A stretch of 64,000 nucleotides of DNA, from NCBI RefSeq assembly GCF_019320115.1, contig NC_089585.1:143201600-143265599 (forward strand), read 5' to 3'. The first letter of the stretch is position 1; each line of letters begins with the position of its first letter. The notes below the pieces were generated by a model, which was given only the letters and a program-made list of their open reading frames with translations, ran no database searches and was not told the DNA's origin. Positions 34,896 through 47,000 of this stretch are shown here, one piece after another. Position numbers and translations under genes: made by a program. Source of the stretch: Miscanthus floridulus. Its lineage: Eukaryota > Streptophyta > Magnoliopsida > Poales > Poaceae.

Positions 34896-37524
34896 TGTTT
34901 GGTATACAACAGATCATGCTCTTTCTACGTTCTGCCGAGGTCTTAAGATATATTGCCATTCCTGTTGTCAAGTCTGGGAAACAAAACTCACCTATGTGGT
35001 TAGTAGTAGAATGTCTGCAAACCTTCTACCGCAATTGTTAGGTTGTTCCTTCTTTCTATCTTTGTTTTAATAATTTTCCCTTTGTTCCCAGTTTTTCGCA
35101 TTGGTGTTTGACATAGCACATATGACAAAGCTTCGGACTCTGATGCCTCCTATTTGTTTACTATGCTACAGCTACAGCCAAAATCATGAATTGGCTGCTT
35201 CTAGCCTTTCACTGTATGCTGTGGACACGTCTATCTTTCGGAGGTTGATTTAGGTTTTGACTGTACTACAAAAATAGTCAGTGACCCAAATAATGATCTT
35301 ATTCAACTAACTTTAGTTTATTTGTGGTCTTATGCTTCTTTCAACTGACATATATCATACATCATCTATGTGAATTCTATAAAATTATAGTATAACATGG
35401 ATTAATTTTTTTAATCTTAGCACCTGCAATGAACTATGAGTTTATGCAGGTTGACAACTTAATATCGACTAGGCTTCTCCAACTGTGTTTTGATCCACGA
35501 AAAAAAAAGCGAAACCTATTGCCATGTAGTGGAGTTTAGGATGGCTGTCATGCCAACCTGATGCCGCTTGCTGCTTCCTGTTGATCTGGATCATTCAAAC
35601 CCAGCTACATCGCCTTTTAATTAAGATTTGCAGACTTTGAAACATGTTCTGAAGTTTTTTTTTTCCTAAACAGACTCGGGCAGCGCCTGTGTATTTTTGT
35701 TTCCCAACTAATAGTGCTATTTCTCCTTCAATCTGATTCTGCACATCATTAGCTGGTTACAGAGACTGTTTCCCTCAGGTAAAATTTGTCATGTTTGTAA
35801 TTGGTAGTTAGCACAGGCCTTGGTTCTTCTTATGTTGCTAATTTACTCTTGTTTCTCTCTCTCTTTGCTGATTACCTGGCTATGGGGTGCTTCTGATGCT
35901 TAGATCGTCTATGCATTGTGATGGTCTGTAAAGACTCAGGCATACAATCCTATGGGATATAATCTATGAAGGCTTAAACATGGTTGCCCTGTCAGACTGC
36001 CATCTGCCTACATTTATGACTGATGTGATATTCCTTTGCTTCAAGTTCTGTAGGCTGCCGGTAGATATGTAGTTGCTGGACCACCTGCCAGAAAAGAAGA
36101 GATCAGCATGTGTGCTGCCATTTCACCGATTGCTGCTGTAGCAACATCTCGATATTCTAACTTCCCTTTCTTACTTTGGTCCGTTTGCTTGATTCCCATT
36201 ACCTGTCCACATCTCCTTTTTATTTGTTTTGCAAGGATGTACTGGTCCAGGTCCATGTTTGGGGTCTTGCTTATACTATACCACACCATGTAGCTGTGAT
36301 ATTGCCTAGGCAAAGGTTAGACACCTCCCTATCCACTTTGCCATCTCATCCTCTTTGTTTGACCCCTTTAGTATTATATTATGGTTTGCTCGATTATAGC
36401 TGTGTTTGCTTGGTATTGCACTAAACCTCTTGTTGGGTTTACTTTCAGCCTGCACATGTACAACGTGAACGCCAATGCAGCCGGCTAACTTGGTAAGCTC
36501 TCCTGTTCCTTTTGTTTAGTCCGATGTCCAAATTATGCATGTCCAGTTAGTAGAGACTATTTTATTTGGCCTTGCCATGTAGCGATGAAATAGTAATTTC
36601 CTACCGATTCAATCATCACCTAGGATTCCGAAACGATCTGTTGTTTTGGTGAGTCTTTTTTTTACAGTTTATTTTACATTTCGATTCATGCATCTGTGAC
36701 ATTTATTTATGCTCGAGTTAACCTCTTCAGCCATATCAGGTTACTGCCTGTTTTTAGACTGCTTTTACTTGCCTTCTCAATGCGCACATATGCCTCCAGG
36801 ACCTGGTAAATTTCTGAAGTGTCAAACTGAATCTCCTTATGCCTCACAAACCACAGAGAGCTAACAAAACCAAATCTGCATACAGATTCATCCACCTAGG
36901 AAGCTTTTGTCTCCACAGATAGTGACCTCTGAGACCGAGAAGCGAGATGCTAGCAAGGTCATCACCGAGTGCTTGACCTACAATGTTTAATTACCTGAAA
37001 TTGTCACCGTGTCTATAAAATATGTGTCATGAACCCTAATGTATAAAGCTTGCAAGTGTCATCAACTGTTATGTTAGCTCTACAGACCGGACCTGTGCAT
37101 CTAAGGTGCACCATTACCACGCTTAGCACATCTATGTAAAATATATGTACATACCATCCTCATGCTACGACCATGAGTAATTGTCGTGTCGGTTACTAAA
37201 AATTAGATGATTGTTTAATCCTGCGCTGCATCTTTGGTTGGATAACCGACGCGCGCAATGGCGCGCGCAACATACTAGTGCATCACACCTAGCGCGCGCC
37301 CAGCTCTGTACGACTGTACGTACGTAGGAGTACGTATATACGGACCCGTCGTCGTCGTCGCGCGCACTCCATTCGATCCATTAAGTGGTCACGTATGTAC
37401 TGTTTATTAAGCTGCAGGCCTGTTTGTTTTGCTGAAAAAATAAGCTGAAATACTGTTCCGACTGATTTGTTATGAGAGAAAAATACAGTTCCAGCTGAAA
37501 AACAAGTTGAAAAGTACGTATTAT

Positions 37525-38986
37525 CACTACGGGAAATTGGCACTTTGCCGAGTGTCAGCGGCACTTGGCAAAGCCCGAAATACACTCGACAAAGGCTTTA
37601 CCGAGTGCCGCACTTGACAAAGGGCACTCGACAAAGAATTAATCGGTAAAGAAGCCTTTGCCGAGAGCTTTTTATCGGGCACTCGGCAAAGCCTTTGCCG
37701 AGTGCTGAAAAAGCACTCAGCAAAGCCTTTGCCGAGTGCCGAAAAAGCACTCGGCAAAGATTTACACTCGGCAAAATAAAAATATGAAAAAAAAAACCCA
37801 AAAATAATAGAAAAAAAAAATTCGGGGAAGGCCGCCACCGGCCTACACCCGTCCGTCCAGCGTCACTGGCCATCGAAGTCGCTGCATTTTTTGCGCAAAA
37901 TCCGCGGCTAACGCGGCCGGTGGGATTCGAACTCACGACCTCTCCCTCGCGTGTTTGCTACTCTACCACTGCACTACACTGTCACTTGTCTAAATTCCGT
38001 TATCTATCCTCATATATTATACTAAATCGACAGTAAATTGCTTGTTTGAGGCCCTAAACGAATTTAAATCAAAAAGTGGTCAACTACAAAGTTTCATAAC
38101 TTTTCGAGATCTACAATTTTTATTTAGGAAGTTTTTTTCATCCGAGGTCATTTGAAAAATTCGAATTTTAAATTTGAGAGATTCAAACGTAGTTTTGCAT
38201 GATAAGATGATTTCAAATCAAAATGTTGTCAACTACATAGTTTCATAACTTTTGGAGATCTACAATTTTCGTTTATGAAGTTTTTCCATCCGAGGTCTTT
38301 TGAAAAATTCAAAATTTAAAATTTTTAAATTCAAACGCCGTTTTTGCATGACAAGATGGTTTCAAATCAAAATGTTGCCAACTACAAAATTTCATAACTT
38401 CTCAAGATCTACAAACTTTATTTTGGTCATTTGTTCATCTGACATAGTGGTGGTAACATTATTCATAAATCTTATATATCTCTCTTCTACTTTCATGAAA
38501 CTAATGAGACATATGAGAGAGATGTAGATTTTATGAACAACGTTATTGTCGTTTTGTCAAATGAAGAAATGACCAAAATAAACTTTGTAGATCTTGAGAA
38601 GTTATGCAACTTTGTAGTTGAAAAGTTTTTCATTTAAATTCATTTCGGGCCTCAAAAATTGCTTTGAAAAAATAATTTGCCGAGGGCCAACAAAAATGCA
38701 CACGGCAAAATACCTCTTTGCCGAGTGCCAAAAAAAGACACTCGGCAAAGACGCATTTTACCGAGTGCCAAAAAAATGGCACTCGGCAAAATACATCTTT
38801 GCCGAGTGCCAAAAAAAAGGCACTCGGTAAAGACGCATTTTGCCGAGTGCCGAAAAAAACACTCGGCAAAGCCATCTTTGCTGAGTGCCGAAAAAAACAC
38901 TCGACAAAGCCGTCTTTGCCGAGTGCCCGATAAAATACACTCGGCAAAGCTTTCGGCACTCGGCAAAGTGCCAGTTTCTGGTAGTG
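37525..38986. mobile_element. Non-autonomous CACTA element, 1462 bp
   Basis: It starts CACTACGGGAAATTGGCACT and ends with AGTGCCAGTTTCTGGTAGTG, which are imperfect inverted repeats with the CACTA/TAGTG ends of the superfamily. A 3-bp target duplication TAT flanks it (37522-37524 and 38987-38989). Both ends carry arrays of TTTGCCGAGTGC / GCACTCGGCAAA (37539-37775 and 38676-38970), the presumed transposase-binding repeats. The middle has three copies of a 149-bp unit (landmark 'caactacaaagtttcataac' at 38082, 38231 and 38380) plus an inverted partial copy near 38601. No transposase is encoded; it must be mobilised in trans. Confidence 0.93.
37913..37985 (-). other. tRNA-like sequence inside the small CACTA element
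   Basis: On the minus strand it reads an A-box-like TAGTGCAGTGGTAGAG and, at normal tRNA spacing, a B-box-like GAGTTCGAATCCCACC. The acceptor arms do not pair convincingly and the T-stem has a mismatch, so it is probably a decayed tRNA or SINE piece rather than a functional tRNA gene. Confidence 0.4.
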
Positions 38987-39036
38987 TATTAGACAAGCGA
39001 ACAGGGCCATAATCCAACTCGCTCTGCCTGTTGCAT

Positions 39037-39047
39037 ACATAAATAGC
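39037..39047 (+). promoter_or_regulatory. TATA box of the germin-like gene
   Basis: ACATAAATAGC lies about 165 bp upstream of the start codon and about 30 bp after the right end of the hAT MITE. Transcription probably starts around 39070 in the 'cccttcttttccatc' region (inference). Confidence 0.65.
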
Positions 39048-39206
39048 AGCTCTCTACCCCTTCTTTTCCATCAAAACAAAAACCTAAAGTTTCCTTACGC
39101 CCTTAACAACTACTCCAGCTACTACAGCTCACACTAACTCACGTGTAGTATACACAGCTAACTGTGCCAGCTTCAGCTAGCTACAAAAAACATCGTCACG
39201 AGAAAC

Positions 39207-40022
39207 ATGGCTCTGATGAAGAAGCTCAAGCTCCCCGCCCTTCTCCTCGGCGCCTGCTTCGCCGTCGTCGGCCTCCTCGTGATCGCCGCCCCTGCAGTGC
39301 TCGCCGGCGACCCCGACATGCTCCAGGACATCTGCGTCGCCGACTACAAATCCCTCAAGGGGCGTAAGTGACCACCCCATGCATGCATTGCTAGAATTTT
39401 CCTTTATTGATCATCTGATCTCTCGCTGTCTCGCATATATGTACATCCAGTGCTGCGTGTGAACGGGTTTCCGTGCAAGCCGGAGGCGAACGTGACGGCG
39501 GACGACTTCTTCTTCGGCGGTCTAGCAACGGCGGCGGACGTGTACACGGGCAACCCGACGGGGTCGGCGGTGACGGCGGCGGACGTGTCGGCGGTCCCCG
39601 GGCTCAACACGCTGCGCGTATCGATGGCGCGCACCGACTACGCGCCGTGGGGCGGCGTGTCCGCACCGCACGCGCACCCGCGCGCCACGGAGATCCTCTT
39701 CGTCGCTGAGGGCACCCTGGAGGTGAGCTTCGTGGCCACCGCCGCGGGCGCGGGGGGCGGCGGGCGGCTCTTCACCCGCAACTTGAACAGGGGCGAGGTG
39801 TTTGTCTTCCCGCGCGGCGTCCTGCACTTCCAGCGCAGCGTCGGCGCTGCGCCCGCCGTGGCGATCTCCGCGTTCGACAGCCAGATGCCCGGCACGCAGG
39901 CGGACGCCGCCGCGCTGTTCGGCGCCGCGCCACCGCTGCCCACCGACGTGCTGGCGCGGGCGTTCCAGACTGACGCCGGGGTCGTGGACGGCATCAAGTC
40001 CAACTTCTCCCCGCCCAAGTAG
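39207..40022 (+). CDS. Germin-like protein (cupin, apoplastic)
   Basis: Two exons, 39207-39363 and 39451-40022, with GT-AG intron 39364-39450, give 242 residues. Residues 1-34 are a signal peptide (basic start, hydrophobic core, cleavage before DPDML). Cys43 (QDICVAD) and Cys61 (NGFPCK) are the conserved germin disulfide pair, and Asn66 starts an N-glycosylation site (NVT). Germin box 1 has the metal ligands His126, His128 and Glu133 (SAPHAHPRATE), and box 2 has His178 (PRGVLHF). Germins are Mn-binding, protease-resistant, usually hexameric cell-wall proteins, and members act as oxalate oxidase or superoxide dismutase or in defence. Which activity this one has cannot be read from sequence. 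Length is somewhat above the usual 220-230 because of a longer leader and a Gly/Ala-rich insert (residues 149-157). The frame is intact and GC-rich. Transposons abut both sides. Confidence 0.95.
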
Positions 40023-40803
40023 GGCACACGTACAGTGGTTAGTACATACATGCATGGCTCCAATTAGTAATCATTGCAACGAGTGATGATGATTACATTG
40101 TTGCAAGGACACGTACGTGTGGTTACCTTACCCGACGTGCTAAATCTGATGACGCTTTTTTATCTGGTTTGCTTCCCTTTATTTGGTGTACGGTGTGCTT
40201 GGACAGCTTTGGTACTCCATCATATAATGTGATGTAACCCCCTTCTTCTATATGTAAATCAACAAAACCTTTGACTTATCTTCAATTGGATGTGGGATTG
40301 CAATTCACAACCTCGACTTGTATCATATCTTCTCTCGTCGAGCTAGCTTCCACTATGTAAAAAAAACAAATAGCAGACACCGGCTCTTAGTGATGCGAAA
40401 TCAAAATCGAGGCACATCTATGATATGTGATCATAGACACGTGTAGCCAAAACACGTCTCTGATATGTTGGCTCCTAGAAAATAGGTCTTCGAAAGACAT
40501 ATATCACGGACGCGGATTAAGAAAACACGTCTATGATGTGTCACTAAAAGTCTGAAATGCGTCTATAGTATAGGTTACTTACCCTTAGACGCGTAAACCA
40601 AATCCATGTCCTTGGCTCAACACCACGGACCCGAAAAAATAGTTCACTCCAACCAATTCTTGTGTACCCTAGGCTCTACTCAAATTAGCCTCATGGCTAT
40701 TTCAAGTGTAAGTTGAGATTCTTCTAGATCAATATTACTACCTAGTTCGCATGATTTTCCATAATATGTGTGTCGGTGACGGTACCAAGATATGCCTTCC
40801 TGT
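40023..40803. other. Germin-like gene 3' flank with a decayed repeat
   Basis: The 3' UTR probably ends before about 40270 (AT-rich, 'aatgtgatgtaac'). From 40385 to 40610 there are repeated words such as AAAACACGTCTATGATGTGTC, CACGTCTCTGATATG and 'cacatctatgatatgtgatcatagacacgtg', which look like subterminal motifs of another decayed DNA transposon. No gene is seen. Confidence 0.4.
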
Positions 40804-40826
40804 CACTACACAACTGCAGACGCCCT

Positions 40827-41385
40827 CTTTGCCGAGTGCTGGGGGCACTCGGCAAAGCCAGCCAAGCACTCGGCAAAGGCTTTGCCGAGTGCCGCACTCG
40901 GCAAAGGTCTCTCGGCAAAGATTTTGTCGGCAAAATTTTCTTTGCCGAGTGCCAAAAATCGACACTCGGTAAAGTCTTTGCCGAGTACCAAGCCCACACT
41001 CGGCAAAAAAATAACTGCCGTCAACATTTGACGCCGGCTTTGCCGAGTGCCTAGGGACTGGCACTCGGCAAAATTTGAATGTTTGCCGAGAGCCAGGGCT
41101 GAGCACTCGGCAAAGAAACAATTTTTTTTAAAAAAAAATCTTTTTAAAAATAGTCTTTGCCGAGTGGTACCATCTGGCACTCGGCAAAATTGACCTCGTT
41201 GCCGAGTGCCAGGTTGTGGCACTCGGCAAAATTGACCTCTTTGCCGAGTGCCAGGTTGTGGCACTCGGCAAAACTGGGAAAGTGGCTGTTTTTGCAGCAT
41301 TTTTTCCCAGCTTTGCCGAGTGCCACAGCCCTGGCACTCGGCAAAGACTTCTTTGCCGAGTGTTGGCACTCAGCAAAGCTGGGAA
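40827..41385. repeat. Left subterminal repeat array of the large CACTA element
   Basis: About ten pairs of TTTGCCGAGTGC and its inverse flank short variable spacers, each pair able to form a small hairpin. Two adjacent pairs (41192-41278) are near-identical, with the spacer 'caggttgtgg'. In CACTA elements such arrays are bound by the TNPA-type protein. Confidence 0.88.
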
Positions 41386-41949
41386 ATTTGCAATTTTTTT
41401 TGTTTGTTGCTTTCCTTCGAAAGCAAACACGCAAAACTCATATATAATACATGAGACAGCACACAGGCATTTAACATCACACAAAACGCATACATAATCC
41501 ATAATACATCACAAGCACATCCAACATCCATCACAAGCACATCCTCCTGCATAATCCATCACACGCACATCCAATGTGCAAATCCATGGCAACATATAAG
41601 AAGTCTTCATCCAACACAAGTCCTAGATCAAGAAAAGTCAATAAAACATGAAGGGGCACCACCTACTGCCACTGATCCCAATGGGAGCCTGAAGGGGCAC
41701 CTCCGTGCGGTGGTGGACCTGTCCAGCCGGGGTGTGTGTGCTGAGGCGAAGGAGTCGGATTCGAACCCGACGACTGTTGCACAAAGGAGAATTGAATTCA
41801 TTAGTATCTACACAAGCTAAAGGACTTGATCAACCATATATATATACTCACCGGAGTGCCTAGAGCCAAAGGAGTAGGAGGCACAACTGGAGCGAGCAGC
41901 GACTGGGGCACCACCACACCCGGGAGAGCGGTGTCGAGGCTCGACATGA

Positions 41950-43910
41950 ATGAGAACATGTCATGCATCCTCTGCGCCTCGGCCGCCCTCTAGGCCCTCA
42001 GGACCTCCCACTCGGCCCTCTCGGCCTCCCTCTGGGCCCTCTCCCTCTCCCTCTCGACCCTCTCGGCCTCCCTCTCGGCCTCCATCCTCTCCACAGTGGC
42101 CTACAATATTCAATCACCAACGTTTAAACAATGCAAATGCAAGGTACATGTGTAAAAGTAATGAACGGCGAATGAAATAGAACTAACCTGGAGTGCCGCC
42201 ATCTGCTGCAATGTGCTCACCTGCCGAGGTCGAATGGGGACGGAGGAGCTCGTGCTCTGTGCTTGGATCTGGATGAGGTTGGGCACAGAGGTCGAGTCGA
42301 CCATGTTGGAGGCCATCCAGTACCGGCCGTGCTGCTTCCCTCCTCCGAGCCTCATCACGAGGTCAGTATCAAGGGGCTGGGTGGTGGGGTCGAAGTCCTC
42401 CCCATGCCGCTCGCGGGCCGCCGAGGCGTAGTCGGTGAGCTTACTGTGGACGCTCGTGTTGCTGTACGCCTCGGGCCCGTCCTCCGGGTTGTAGACGGTG
42501 TCCGGGGTTGTCGCCTTGCCCTTGTGTGCCATGGCGTACGCCATGAACTCGTTGCATTCCTGGCCATCATGCGACTAGGACTGCGAGGAAAACACAAAGA
42601 CGATTAGAAGTAATGAGAATTGAGCGTTAGAACAAATAAATAAATAAGTGCGTAGCGTGTACCCAGGCCTGGGCGTACGAACTGAGGGGCCGGTTGCCTT
42701 GGTGGTGCGCCGGCCGACCCATCTGCAGGCGGCACTCCCGACGGAGGGCGTGCCTCTCCCTCCACTCATCGGAGACCCACTTGTCCACGATGGCCGCCCA
42801 ACAGTCTCTGTGCCTGGCGCACCAAGAAGGACACATCTACATGCCATCAAGTATTGTATTAGAAATGTTAGAATATAAAATGAAGGCTACCTATTCTTCA
42901 TGGAATGAGTCAGTAACAATGTTTTATAACTTACTGTGAGGTACTGCTCCCTGGTGAGTGTCATGGTCCTGGCCTCGCTCTTCCCTGGGTACCGACCAAG
43001 GGCGTCGCACGAGTGGTTGATGTGGCACTATAGCCTCACCTCGTAGTACAGGTCCGTGACTCGGCCCCTGCATGCCCTGTCCTGCACCTTCGTCACCCAG
43101 GCAGGGTCATGCCCCTCCTCCAATGTGAAGAAGTCCTGCATACAGACATCATGTGTCCTTTCATTATTTCAAGAACGTCTAATGATTCCATAGTATTGAG
43201 CAATGTAGTGTGATGTAGACTCACCCAGAACTCACGCCTGATCCGCTCCTGTACGGTGCCATACACGGCGTCACGGCGGAGTTGAAGTGGTCCCACGTCT
43301 AGGGAGGCGACTCAACCTGGGCGTGGGTGACCAAACCAGGGTAGTGCAGGTGGATCAGGCTGCCGAGGATCCCATTGCACTACCGATGATCGCCCCGGAC
43401 ACAAGTTCCTAGTTCCTACAGGAGTCAGTAAGAAGAATTGTTAGTCCGCAGTTCGGTTTTCAGCATATGAACAAGAAGAGATGCAAAATGAACGGATACT
43501 TACTTGTCACCCTTGGGACGAATCACCGGCCTCCTCTGAAACGGGATCGGCCGTGTCGGGAGCTGCGAGGACCCGTGCAAGTACGGTGCCGATGAGGTGC
43601 TCGAAGTGGAACCCCCTGCCACCCCCTAGAGGAAGTGTCACCCCCCGCCACCCCCCAGAGGAAGTGTCACCCCCTCCTGTCTAGGGGCCAGCTGCTGGTC
43701 CTCGTCGTCAGTGGTCGTCGTCCGGTCCTCCTCGGGCGGGGGGACGGCTGACGACTGCACCGCCCTCCTCGGACGGCCGTGGGGGCGGCGGGCTGGACGG
43801 CTCCTCGCCGACGCCTCCGCCTCCGCCTCCTGAGTCGTCCTCGTGTAGAGCGAGTTGTAGGTCCGGGTCCACCTTCCGCCTGGCATTTTGTCGAGTGCCT
43901 GCAAATACAA
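41950..43910 (-). pseudogene. TNPA-like / plant transposase_24 (Ptta/En/Spm) gene relic
   Basis: Minus-strand blocks in order are 43910-43638 (YLQALDKMPGGRWTRTYNSLYT, basic and Glu/Ala-rich), 43296-42940 (a WDHFNSA-type segment, then RACRGRVTDLYYEVRLQCHI), 42836-42627 (CRLQMGRPAHHQGNRPLSSY) and 42544-42200 (DPTTQPLDTDLVMRLGGGKQ then HGRYWMASNMVDS). A final Arg/Glu coiled-coil tail is encoded by the 'ctcggcctcc' repeats at 41985-42095. These match the Ptta/En/Spm plant transposase (transposase_24) family that accompanies TNP2 in grass CACTA elements. Block boundaries have splice-like ends, so introns are likely. The frame is damaged in places (for example stops near 43305-43385), and I did not resolve every exon. 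The product would bind the subterminal motifs. Confidence 0.65.
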
Positions 43911-44003
43911 AGAGTAAACCAGTTAGCACAATATAGACAAATATAGAGATGCAAAATGAACGAAACATAACTAGAAAATAATAATAATATAGTATTACAT
44001 GAA

Positions 44004-47000
44004 TTAGAAATAATCTTCAGGATCGGCAGCGGCCGGATCATAAGTGTCGTCATCACTAACAATATTGTCTAACATTTCCGCCTCATCTCCATCGTTGTCA
44101 TTAATGGCAATGCCAAACCGTAATCGCTCAAGCAGTGCTAAGTCTTTGGCATTTTGCACCTCTTCTCCATCGTCCTCATCTCCATCATCCTCATCAATGT
44201 CATTGTCTACTTCCATGCCCATTAGCGAAAACATGTCTATGTGAAACATGCCATCTAGCCCCTCGGGTTGATAGAACTCCCCTGTATATGTGTTTGGGTC
44301 AAAGTTGTAATCCTCATCGTTTGGGACAGGCACTTTGCCATGCGGTGATACCAACCGCGCAAGGTACCAACCCTCAAGAGTGGGATCTTTTTGGCACGCC
44401 CATGGAAGATAATAAACTTGCGTGGCCTGTTGAGCCACAATATAGACATCGTCTCCTTGATAGAGGGAATCTTGTCGAATTTCAACTTGTCCAATCTCAG
44501 GGGCTCTTCTCGTGACATTGGGATCGAACCAATGGCATTTGAATACGACTAGCTTATGACCTCCATAAAGCTCAAAGTTGAGCTCGTATATTTCTTCGAC
44601 TATGCCGTAGTAGTTGCGGTCATCGGTGCCGGGCGTACGAACTCTAGTATTCATGGTTTTTCGATTGGGCCGACTGAGCTCGTGGCTTCTTGTGTGGAAG
44701 CGATAGCCATTCACATCATATACGGTGAATGACTTGACCCTATAGGGGAAGCCTTTGACAACCTGTTTCAACTCTTCATCCATTTCTACATCCGTGCGTG
44801 CCTGTAAGGTGAGGGCGGATAGATTATTACTCGCTCGTAGGAGCAAAGTGGGATGTCACAGATGGAACGATGTAAATTGGATGGTACCTTCTTTTCGAAC
44901 CATGAAATGAAATCGGGCACACCACCTTTGAGAAGACTATCTTGTTCTTGAGGGGAAGGATCCCTATTTCCTATCCAGTATGTATTCAGAAATTCCCTAA
45001 AAAAGCAAGAGACAAGGGGGTTGGATAGATAGACGATAGTGACGGTGTATGTAACAAGCTCATTGAGAACTTACTGCACATAAGGGTTCACTTCATCAAG
45101 GTTCAACAACACATACAACATGATAGTACGCCACTCATCATTCTGTAAGGTCTTGGTGCTCGAAGCGCTTGCCCTGCCAAGTTGACCTTTGAAAAGGCTG
45201 AGATTTGATGACCTCTCGTTGGTGTTGTAACGAGGGATTGGATTGTGCACGCTGGGAAGGCTATCCTTATAGTATGATATTGTGAAGTTTGACACCTCCT
45301 CAAGAATGAATGCCTCTGCCATGGATGCCTCAATTCTGGCTTTATTTCTACACTTTTTTCTGAAGAACCTTTAGATATCTCTCGATTGGATAGCACCAAC
45401 GGGCTTGCACGGGCCCCCCCATTCGTGCCTTGTGAGGCAGGTGCAAAATCAGATGCTGCATTGAGAGGAAGAAGCCGGGTGGGAAGATCTTCTCCATCTT
45501 ACAGAGCAACACAGGTGCCACTTTCTCTAAGTCATCAATCACGGCCCGATATAGCTCCTTAGCACAAAGCTGGCAGAAGAAATAGCTCAACTCTACCAGG
45601 ACACGCCACACATGCTCGGGGACGAAACCTCTGGTCATCGCTGGAAGGAGCCACTCAATCCATATGTGGAAGTCATGACTCTTCATCCCTAACACTCGGC
45701 AAGTGGACACGTTCACTCCCCTCCTCAGATTCGCCGCATACCCATCAGGAAACATTAACGACTGAACCCATTGACATACTTCCCTCCTTTGGTCCTTCTT
45801 CAAAACAAAATCGACCGAAGTCCTTTTCCATTTCTTGCCAGGCGCGGGAGTCTTCATCACTTGCTTTGGTCTATCGCACAGTGCTACCAGGTCCACTCTT
45901 GCCTTAACATTGTCCTTTGACTTTTCTGTGTCCATGAGTGTTCCCCAAAGCGCCTCGGCGATATTCTTCTCTGTGTGCATTAAATCAATGTTGTGTGGAA
46001 GAAGAAGATCATTGAAATAGGGAAGCCTAGTCAAGCCCGATTTATGAGTCCACATGTGGTACTGACCATATCCATCAAAACGACCTTTCTCTTTATCAAC
46101 TTTGAGAGCCTCTATCTCAGTGCGGATCTCGGCAGCAGTCATCATCTGAGGTGCAGGATCGGTGACTTCAACACCTTTTGTGAAGTTTTTGATGTCTCGT
46201 CTGAATGGATGGTCAAGGGGGAGGAACTGACGATGTTGGTCGAATGAAGAAAACTTACCACCACTCTTCAGCCAAGTGAACCTCACACCTGCCTTGCATA
46301 TTGGGCATGGGAACTTCCCATGAACACACCACCCATAGAATAGGCCATACGCCAGGAAGTCATGCAGGGAGTAGTGGTACCACACATGCATTGTGAAGTT
46401 TCTCTTTGTAGCTCGGTCGTATGTCAGTACCCCCTTTTCCCAAGCATCGATCGAATCATCGAACACAGGCTCCATGAACACACTCATATTGTTCATCAGA
46501 TGTCCAGGAATTATCAGCGACAAAAATACGTTCTTGGGTTGAAAGATGACACCGGGGGGAGATTCAGGGGTATCACGAACATGGGCCAACAAGTGTATGG
46601 GGCCGCGGACAATCCATATGGGTTGAACCCATCTGTTGCCAACGCTACACGTACATTGCGAGCCTCCTCAGCTTTAACACGATGTATGCCATCGAAATGG
46701 GTCCAAGCGTCGCCATCCGATGGGTGTACCATCTTGTTCGGATTGTACCTTTTGCCATTTTTGTGCCATGTCATCTATTTCGCGGACTCCTCTGTCATGT
46801 ACAGTCGTTGGATCCTTGGTATGAAAGGAAGGTACCGTAGGACCTTCGTAGGGATACTCAGCTGTTCCTTCTTGCCATCACTAGTGTCGACCTCCAGGTA
46901 CCTAGAGGATTTGCACTTTGGACAGTGCGTTGCTCCCTCGTGATCTTTCCTAAAAAGGACGCATCCATTCGGACAAGCATGGATCTGCTCATACGGCATC

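Larger units (their letters stand above)
30720..37274 (+). mobile_element. Candidate non-autonomous Helitron or transcribed non-coding unit; only the 3' end is supported
   Basis: The right end ACGCGCGCAATGGCGCGCGC, then AACATACTAG (ending about 37274) and T, fits a Helitron 3' terminus: a GC-rich hairpin, about 8 bases, then CTAG before a target T. No terminal inverted repeats are expected. The left end is not defined; a TC-starting candidate lies near 30729. The interior starts with a GC-rich, CT-rich UTR-like segment (30950-31700) that contains a splice-acceptor-like tttcttgcag at 31559-31568. It then becomes T-rich, intron-like DNA without long ORFs. The 181-codon frame at 30814-31359 has no ATG start and a composition-driven translation. 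It might instead be the decayed 5' part of a host gene. Confidence 0.42.
37417..39008. mobile_element. hAT-type MITE split by a CACTA insertion
   Basis: The left part (37417-37524) starts GGCCTGTTTG and has the usual 'gctgaaaaaataagctgaaa' interior. The right part (38990-39008) ends GCGAACAGGGCC. These are the inverted termini of a common grass hAT MITE. The MITE was already in place when the CACTA element inserted. Confidence 0.8.

Noticed and set aside
39522..40063. Minus-strand ORFs of 141-177 codons
   Set aside because: They are antisense shadows of the GC-rich germin-like exon 2.
37525..41400. CRISPR-like array appearance of GCCGAGTGC repeats
   Set aside because: The repeats are short, alternate in orientation, have irregular spacers and sit at CACTA ends in plant DNA.
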